From positions 137,749,456 to 137,813,455 of the forward strand of contig OZ005655.1 in assembly GCA_963930645.1 (NCBI GenBank): 64,000 nucleotides of DNA. The letters are read 5' to 3'. Position 1 is the first letter of the stretch. Every line of letters starts with the position of its first letter. Under the pieces are notes generated by a model. It was not told the origin of the DNA. It ran no database searches and saw nothing but the letters and a program-made list of their open reading frames with translations. This document shows, in pieces, positions 56,823 to 64,000 of this stretch. The translations under genes were made by a program, and so were the position numbers. The DNA comes from Salticus scenicus (lineage: Eukaryota; Arthropoda; Arachnida; Araneae; Salticidae).

Positions 56823-57256
56823 CCTATTAACGGCCCTCTTCACTTACCGTCTCCGGAAATCCAAGGCAATGTTATTCTATGGGAAATTTTCTTTACAAAT
56901 AACTTAATAACTAATAAATATTTTTAAATTCTGTTTTCACATTCAGAAAATTCCCAACTGTTAAATTGATGGACCTTTTTTGAAAATGTATTTTTTTAAT
57001 TTTTAATATTTTATTTTGAATTTGCAAAATGAAAAATTTCACATATTGAAAAATCGTATTTTGCAGCTTCAAAATAAAATATAAAAAAATAATTTTTTAA
57101 AAAAGGTCCGTCAATTTAACAGTTGGGAATTTTCAGAATATGAAAACAGAATTTAAAAATATGTATTAATTAATAAGTTATTTGCAAAGAAAATTTCCCA
57201 TAGAATAACATTGGCTTCGGCTTCCGGCGACGGTGAGTGAAGCGGGCCTTTAATGG
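56823..57256. repeat. 430-bp palindrome inside the 5963-bp element
   Basis: Left arm 'cttcacttaccgtctccgga' then 'atgttattctatgggaaatt' and 'cccaactgttaaattga' recurs inverted in the right arm ('tcaatttaacagttgggaat', 'atttcccatagaataacatt', 'gacggtgagtgaag'). Arms of about 190 bp flank an A/T-rich centre near 57030. Could be an independent foldback MITE nested in the larger element. Confidence 0.75.
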
Positions 57257-60142
57257 GAAAATATAAAGGACCAATGAAGACTGCCGGCAGTAATATAATT
57301 TTTTATGTTTGCCACAGCTGGCCCACTGCAGGCTGCCAGCAATAACATAGAAAAATTATGTTTGCCACCAGGTAGTCCAACACTGGCCCACTAACAATTT
57401 CCAACCTAATCTCGGTTACCGACAGTGGCCCATTACCTATTTTCATCATACTGCTAGCTGCCAGCAGCGATCCATTCACTGGCCCACTAACTTATTTTTA
57501 ACTTACTGCAGGCTGCCAACAGTGGATCGATTGAATATTGCCTACTGACGGCCGGCGTAATATATTCCCTGCGGCACCGTAACTTTTGCCACCGACGGCC
57601 CAGCTGCAGCTACTGTTGGCAACCAGCACTTGGCCTCGTGTTGGCCGTCATCTGTGGTTTTGCTGGGTTAAATGACTATCATATATATATATATATTTAT
57701 TTAATCTTCACAGGGTTAGTTGGTTTTTTTTTTTTTTTTTTTTTTTTTTCGTCGTACTAGTGCTGCACAGATGGGCAATTGGCGACTGTCTGGGACACAC
57801 CCCTAGAGGTGGTCCGGAGATATGCATTAAAATTTTGATCCTTCACGGAAGGGATTAATCTTCATAGGATTTAGTATTAAAAAAAAGAAAAGAAAGAAAG
57901 ACAGAAAAGAAATATATAGATAGTTAGACAATTTGCATTTATGTAAACTCAAAGTGTTTATATACATATATACATATATTTATTAATCTTTATCTACCAT
58001 TTTATATTATTGGACCACAAAATTTCTATTTCTGACATGCACCTTGATATAGCAAATTTTATTTTGTAGTTTTACTATACATATAATTTAGAACGTACAA
58101 ATGTAGTCAATTCTAAATTTAAAAGCAGTTTTCAATCTATTTGAGACAAGTTAAAGATATAACATAAAAAAATACTTTAGTATTTTATTTATTATTCCCT
58201 CCCCCTCCCCCATAAACATTATTGCAGGAAAATATGGAGTAGAGATATTAAAAGTTTCACAAATAAAAGAAGAAGGTGGATCACACAAGTTACACTAAGA
58301 AAAAAAAAATGAATAGAAATATTAGAAAAAAAAAAAAAAAAAAAAAAAAAAACAGTGTATTAAGATTATAATAAATTATTTATAGGCTTTTACAACCTAA
58401 TATTGTTTTTATTTCTAACAAATATACATGTATGTAATTTTTTTCACATTCATGTTTTATTACTTTAATCATTAAATCATATATTCTTATTCTAATAAAG
58501 GGTCTGACTAAGGCAGGGCCGTAAGGGGCAACTGCTAGACTCCTGTGACGTAGCCCATTTCTGGTTAAATCTTTAAGAGAAGAAATATAAGTTATCTGAT
58601 CACAAGATGAATAAGAAATTAGATTATTCATTATCAATAATTATTAAGCAGCTTCCGAAAAACATTCAATTTAATATGAACTACCATACACTAGCATAAC
58701 TCATTAACATAAAAAGTAAATTATCTTACAACTTACAACCTTTCAGAATTGTAGCATTTCATCGCCAAATTACAGCATGACAAACCTGCCAAGGCAATTT
58801 ACTCAGTTTCTTCGTACGGAGCCGGCACTGCGGCGAGACGCTAGAGGGTGATTCCGAGGTCACGCGAGAAATTTAGAGGGAAGGTAGAGCCCATCACAAG
58901 GATTTAGAATTGTATAGGATCTCATGTCCCCAAACACTTTAACCATTTAACAATGGATGATTTTGCGTGGATATGGGCGTGACTCTTCAATGGTGTTTTT
59001 ATTTATTTTATTATTATTATTATTATTATTATTAATGCTGATATGTCCATAAATTCTGTTTTTATCCATGTATTTTATCGCATTGATTTCAATAATATGA
59101 ACATTATGTATACTTTTTTAAATTAATAAAGCATGCAAGATTTTAAAATTTGCACAGTAGGCGGAGTTAGCAGCACACAGAAACCCAAAATATTATTATG
59201 TATTATTTCTATATAGAGAAAGAGAAATAATATTTTCTTGTATTATTTATATATATATATATATATATATTATTTAATAAACAAGCATTCATAATGTTCA
59301 CATGCCTTTTTCTAATAAATTTTTCATGTCTAATTCACCAGATGAATACTAAAATTTTATTTTTAATACAGCTAATTTATATCAAAGCGACCCATTCATA
59401 CATAAATTAAAGCGGGTGTATTTGAACCAATAGACCATTACATATAACTTTAGTGGTATTACAAAATAAAATTGTTGTATTTATCTGAAAGCCTAGAACA
59501 AAAATGAATTTCTAACATTTTTCGAAATATAGAACTACAACGCTCATACATGACAATAAAAGAAATTAAATAGTACTTTTCGGGCCATTCAAATCTTGGA
59601 TAATTGGTATGTCAAGGGATTAAAGCAATCAAATATATGCTAATTTCAAATTTGTTTCTCTACATATTTCTTTGAAAAATAGTGCATTGAGAACCGTTTA
59701 CAGTCCGCAGGTATCAGCCAGATTTGATCTGAGATGACCAAAGTGGGAGGAGCAAAAAAAACAGCAATTTAATAATTATTTAGTAATATATTACAAATAA
59801 TAGTAACTTAAATTTATTATTTATTAAATAAACAGAGATTTGAAAAAATTTTAGCCTATTTTTGTTTGACAGCATTAACAAAAATCTATATTATTATAGC
59901 TGAAATTTCATTAGTATCTATTAATCATTTTATACATTTTTCTTGAGACCGAAAAACTTTCTCACAATTTTCATTTTAGTCCCTTGTTTCCGTATTTAAT
60001 TAAGTAATCCATATGAAAAACGTAATAGTGAATTTTTTAAAATTTATACCACATGTAAAAAAAAAAAAAAAAATCCAACAAAAACCCTTGGAAATTTGCG
60101 TACTACATGTAAAATTAAAATGTTATAAACAATAAGGAAACA

Positions 60143-60169
60143 CTTTCGCGAGTCGCGAAAGTGTTAATA
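60143..60169. other. Palindrome within the copy B extra segment
   Basis: AACACTTTCGCGA-g-TCGCGAAAGTGTT followed by AA, so TTAA adjoins the right arm. The arm resembles the end of piggyBac-like elements (CACGTTCGCGACC at 30842), as if two such ends were joined head to head. Confidence 0.7.
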
Positions 60170-61432
60170 AATAGTATTTTTATCCAAATGACAAATTAAT
60201 ATTTTATTTAAAGTTACTAAAGCAAATATTTGCACAATTTCTACAAAATCACTGTTTTTCTATAGCTTCTTCTTCTTCTTCTTTTTTTTTTTTCTTTTTT
60301 TTTTAACACTTGTCTACAATTAAGTATATGTTATTAAAATAATAATAATTAATTAACTAATTAATGAAAGGGAGAAAAAACGTGAGTGGTAGCAGCTAGG
60401 CGTGGCATCTTATTATAATTTTAATACTAGGGTAAAAATATAAAAATAATAATCGATAGTTCAAATCATGTACTCTAATTTTTTTACTTAGAAAAAATGT
60501 CAAATAAAATATGGATTACAGAATATCTCATCAATGTAAAAAAATTTACTGCATAAGAATACATTTAAAAATTCATTTATAGTTCAAATTACCTATAGTA
60601 TACTTTTAATAAATAATTAATATGTGTACACCAGTAATTTATTGGTAAATGTTTCGTATATTAAAAACATAATTCTTTATAGTACTTAAACAATTAAATT
60701 TTAAGCGTCCTGATAAGCAGTTCAGCTGTATAGCAAGAGCTGCTCCAACCTGTAGTGAAAGAAGAAGAAAACGCTATCTCGTTCAGTTGAAGTTGACTGA
60801 CTGTGTTCTTAGTAAATGATCGATTACCATTATTTCTGGTACATGCCCCGCATGTTATATAATCCTGTTTTGCACCAGAAATTGCAATTGATAAGTAAAT
60901 TTATATTTGTATGAGCTCTTCCGCCGAAAAAGTATAGATTTCCCTATTAATTAAAATTTCTAGTGGTGAAATGACACATGTTACCTTCATTTTATCTACT
61001 AGAAATTAAGGTATTCGCTGCAAAGTGGCGTCACCTAGTTGCAATTTATGAAATACATTGCTTTCTTCGAGTGATTTTCATAGTTTTACGATTCTGATCT
61101 TAACAAATATTGACAGTATTGAAGTGAAACTCTTTTTAATTAATAGAGCTCGATCTTGCAACGTCATCTAGTGCGTCTGCCGCTATTTAAAGACTTTTTA
61201 CGGTCCTAATGGTCCAAAAACTTTATAAATTGACCATAAGGTTTCTCTTTTTGCGAAATTATGCAGACAAAGTTAAAATTGATAATACAATGTTTGATGT
61301 CGATGGACACATTATTTTTAGTGAAGAAACTTCATAAATTAATAACTTCTTAATTCTATAACTTCAGAAATTATATCAGGAGCTCTGAAACCGGATTTCC
61401 AAAGGCTTTTTCCTCATAAAGTAAACGAACAA

Positions 61433-62119
61433 TATGAAACCACTGTTTTATTATACGAATACTTGCAATATGCATATAAATTCATACTCCATCTACACAA
61501 TCAAATGGGACAGACTACTGACACCTCCGAAATGGAACATAAAGTGAGTCTTTTCTGTTTTGACTCTTTTTCATATATTGTTGAGCCCAATACATCCAAT
61601 TTATATATGAAATTGAAAATAATGGTTCACTCCCTTTTCTTGATACACTGGTTTCTCGCACAGAAAAAGGTTTTGCTCTACTATTTATCGTAAAAATTTT
61701 GCTGTTTCTTTACCTCCTCCTGTTTATGCCATCCACCGACCCAGAAAATGGCCGCATTTTATACTTTCGTCAATCGTGCCTTTAACATTTGTTCAGATCC
61801 TGAATTCCTCCATTCTGAAATCAAATATCTTAAAGCAGTTGCCATTGACAGAGGTTGCAACCCTTCCATTACTCATAAAGCTCTTTTTGAATTACAAAAT
61901 CCGCATATTTCTGGTAGTTCTACGTGTAAGTCCTCTTTCAACATCAGTATTGTTTTGCCTTTTCCCCCAAAATCATATTTTGCCATAGCTAAAGTTCTCA
62001 AACAACATAACATTAAAATAATTTTCTCATCCATAAATAAATTGGGCCTTTCTAGATTAAAAGATCCTATTGTTACTCACTCTCTTTTTTCCTATAAAAA
62101 AAAGAAGAGTGATTGTTGA
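61433..62119 (+). pseudogene. Penelope-like reverse transcriptase relic, copy B
   Basis: Duplicate of 40690-41376 with a few replaced residues (for example Lys to Glu and Arg to Gly in the 61748-62119 frame) and the same frameshifts, so the element was already broken before the segmental duplication. Confidence 0.7.
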
Positions 62120-62542
62120 TGACTGTAGACTAGAACATGCGTCTCTCTTTTACTTGTTACTTTCTACACGGTATTACAGTAAAATTTGAAAAATATGAAC
62201 GTTTTTCATTTCCACGAAGGTGGGCTTTGACTTAGCGTCAAATTAAGCATTCAAAAGCGGCGAACAATGGTAGTAACGGATTTACAAAATTTGGATGCTT
62301 TACCTCAATAGGAGTCTAGTTCTGGACATTTTGAAACGATGCATTTTTTCTCGGGAAGAACTACCTTGAAAATTTCATAAACTACTCACTATACTTTTGA
62401 TGAATTCAAATTCCATTCAGGCTTCGAAATATTCGGTTGTTACTGATTCAGAGAAAATTATGCTCTGCAGTGTATTTAACAATATTTATATGGTTTGTGT
62501 ATTAAAAACAACCATATCATTGGATTGCGTCAATAATATTAA

Positions 62543-62771
62543 CCGGTTAGCTGTCGCTAGTTGGTCGATTTGCCGCCCATCCTTCAGTTTTTCCAAATTT
62601 TTTTTATTCAATAGACACCAAAAATTTTTAAAAGTGGCATTTGATATACATAAAATGCGAATAAAATCGATTTAACGTCGATCACATCACTTCTAAAAAT
62701 TATTAGTGAGAGTTAAATAAAACGATCCCTATCTGTAATAGGTGGCGCTGTCGATAGCGACTACTAACGGG
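62543..62771. mobile_element. piggyBac-like MITE in copy B
   Basis: Duplicate of 41800-42028 with TTAA at 62539-62542 and 62772-62775; inserted before the segmental duplication. Confidence 0.8.
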
Positions 62772-63962
62772 TTAATTTTTGTAGCACAAAAAAAGAGATT
62801 TATTCAACTGTTTACTGACTATTAATTAAATAAAGTGCATTCGTCGACAAGAACTTGTTCAGTTCTTAAAGAATTGTTTTCTACACGCTAAAATGTCAAC
62901 ATTTTTTATGAATATACTTACAGACTCTATCTACGGTCTGAATATTCATTAAATGAAATACATTCGTCGACTAGAACTGACTTCGGTCTTAAAGAATCAT
63001 TTTCTACACGCTGAAATGTTGAGAACTTTCACAACAACAAAATTACGGGCTCTATCTACAGGCTGAATATTCATTAAATAAAGTGCGTTCGTCGACAAGA
63101 ACCTGCTTATGCCTTTAAGCATAACTTGCTACTCGCAAAAATGTCTTCAACTTTCATAACACTATCATTACTATCGCTATCATTAGCTTATTTTGAAATC
63201 CCTGTGTTGCTAGGTCCTATACAATGACCAAAACATTTGTATTTTTGGTCATTATAAATATAATTTTCTTAAATATCGCCAAAACGGAAAAATCATAAAA
63301 AGTCTAAAAACTGAGGTGCACAACTAGAATGTTATAAGAAACCTATATACCAATTTGCAACGGTGTACGCCCAACGTTTTTTGAGTTGCGCGAGATACAT
63401 TACGGGCTCTATATACGTGGTGAATATCCATTAAATAAAAGGCATTTGTCGGCAAAAACCGGCTTTCGACATTAAGCGTAACTTTCTACAAGCAAACATG
63501 TCTTAAACTTTCATAAAAATATCATTACTGGCTCTTTCATTATCTTCTTTTGAAACCTCTATGATGGTAGGTCATAAACTATAGCCAAAAACCTTTGTAT
63601 TTTTGATCATTATGAATGTAATTTTCCTTAATAGCTCCAAAACAGAATTTCATAAAAAGTCCAAAAAGGAAGGTGCACAACTAGATATTATAACAAACCT
63701 ATATACCATTTTGCAACGTTCTACGTCCAACCGTTTTTCAGTTAATGCGAAATACACGCAAACACATACTTATATACAGACGTCACGAAAATTAGTGTAA
63801 AATCGTTGATATCTCTGAAACAGGAAATCGTATTAATACTACAGTTGCAGGTGCACAACTGGACATCATGACAGTCACATGTATAAATTTGCAACATTTT
63901 ACGATCATTCACTTTTTAGCTATGCGAAATACAATATGCATTTCTCAAATCGGGATGACTAT

Positions 63963-63989
63963 ACTTCCTTATACTTTGCATAAGGAAGT
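63963..63989 (+). other. 3' hairpin followed by poly(A), copy B
   Basis: Same 10-bp-arm hairpin as 43219-43245, then A-run to the window edge. Confidence 0.8.
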
Positions 63990-64000
63990 AAAAAAAAAAA

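Larger units (their letters stand above)
51705..57667. mobile_element. 5963-bp insertion with CCCAGCAAAAC terminal inverted repeats
   Basis: Starts CCCAGCAAAAC and ends GTTTTGCTGGG, an exact 11-bp inverse. Copy A reads ACTTAAATG at this site; here TT is on both sides (51703-51704, 57668-57669), so the target duplication is 2 bp. The outer 300-400 bp at each end are GC-rich and full of GGCC, TGGGCCA and GCAGGCTGCC blocks. No transposase frame was found, so it looks non-autonomous. It contains a Helitron-like piece, Penelope-type pieces, repeat C and a 430-bp palindrome. Superfamily unassigned. Confidence 0.85.
62105..63989 (+). repeat. Repeat H, copy in B
   Basis: Duplicate of 41362-43250, including the 'cattcgtcgac' array and the terminal hairpin at 63963-63989. 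Confidence 0.8.
57668..64000 (+). repeat. Segmental duplication, copy B right part (reaches window edge)
   Basis: Matches 36992-43258 with few substitutions. It carries an extra segment of about 63 bp at 60131-60193. It runs to the hairpin and A-run at the edge, so it may continue outside. Confidence 0.9.

Noticed and set aside
51703..57669. TTAA target site (piggyBac type) for the 5963-bp insertion
   Set aside because: The site is CTTAAA, but only TT is duplicated; TTAA is not present on both sides.
61748..62119. Complete Penelope protein in copy B
   Set aside because: Only the thumb-side part is present, upstream pieces lie in other frames, and no GIY-YIG domain follows.

Overview
This is a gene-poor, very AT-rich eukaryotic window made almost entirely of transposable elements and their relics. 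I see no complete host protein-coding gene. Several things point to an arthropod, most likely a spider: a Penelope-like retroelement with an N-terminal GIY-YIG endonuclease (Naiad type, known to be abundant in invertebrates and in spiders), a Ty3/gypsy LTR element primed by tRNA-Leu, several tRNA-derived SINE-like sequences, Tc1/mariner, pogo, hAT-like, piggyBac-like and Helitron-like pieces, and many poly(A)/poly(T) runs of 20-40 bases. The species assignment is inference.

Layout. 1-2950 (minus strand): left-truncated Ty3/gypsy element (LTR, primer binding site, broken gag, in-frame joined integrase) from which protease, reverse transcriptase and RNase H are missing. 3000-11300: MITEs, a foldback Tc1 derivative (5659-7075), a 352-bp tandem duplication holding a Penelope-type fragment with a hammerhead-ribozyme-like motif, and dispersed repeats. 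11302-11927: solo LTR of the same gypsy family. 12521-14091: decayed Tc1 element inside a diverged repeat. 14340-15560: about 172-bp satellite. 16000-19130: repeats ending in a 3' hairpin. 19600-21000 and 30113-34860: two paralogous copies of an old sequence with a weak THAP-like reading frame, each broken by different insertions; the second holds a 2993-bp Tc1/mariner-like element. 23690-25640: a foldback element. 26236-29445: a SINE, fragments, an exon-like piece and a tRNA-Ile relic. 35354-36080: pogo transposase relic and a perfect palindrome.

36511-43250 is repeated at 51221-63990 as a segmental duplication. The second copy carries a 5963-bp insertion (51705-57667) with 11-bp perfect terminal inverted repeats, and the first copy is its empty site. 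Between the two copies lie a diverged third copy of the right part (43791-45450) and the most coding-rich object in the window, the Naiad-like element at 47280-49790. There, GIY-YIG endonuclease and reverse transcriptase sit in adjacent frames separated by a one-base shift, and the reverse transcriptase has YIGD in place of the usual YxDD.

Nested insertions with recognisable empty sites give a relative order of transposition events. Identities are judged by eye; no alignment or database search was run.
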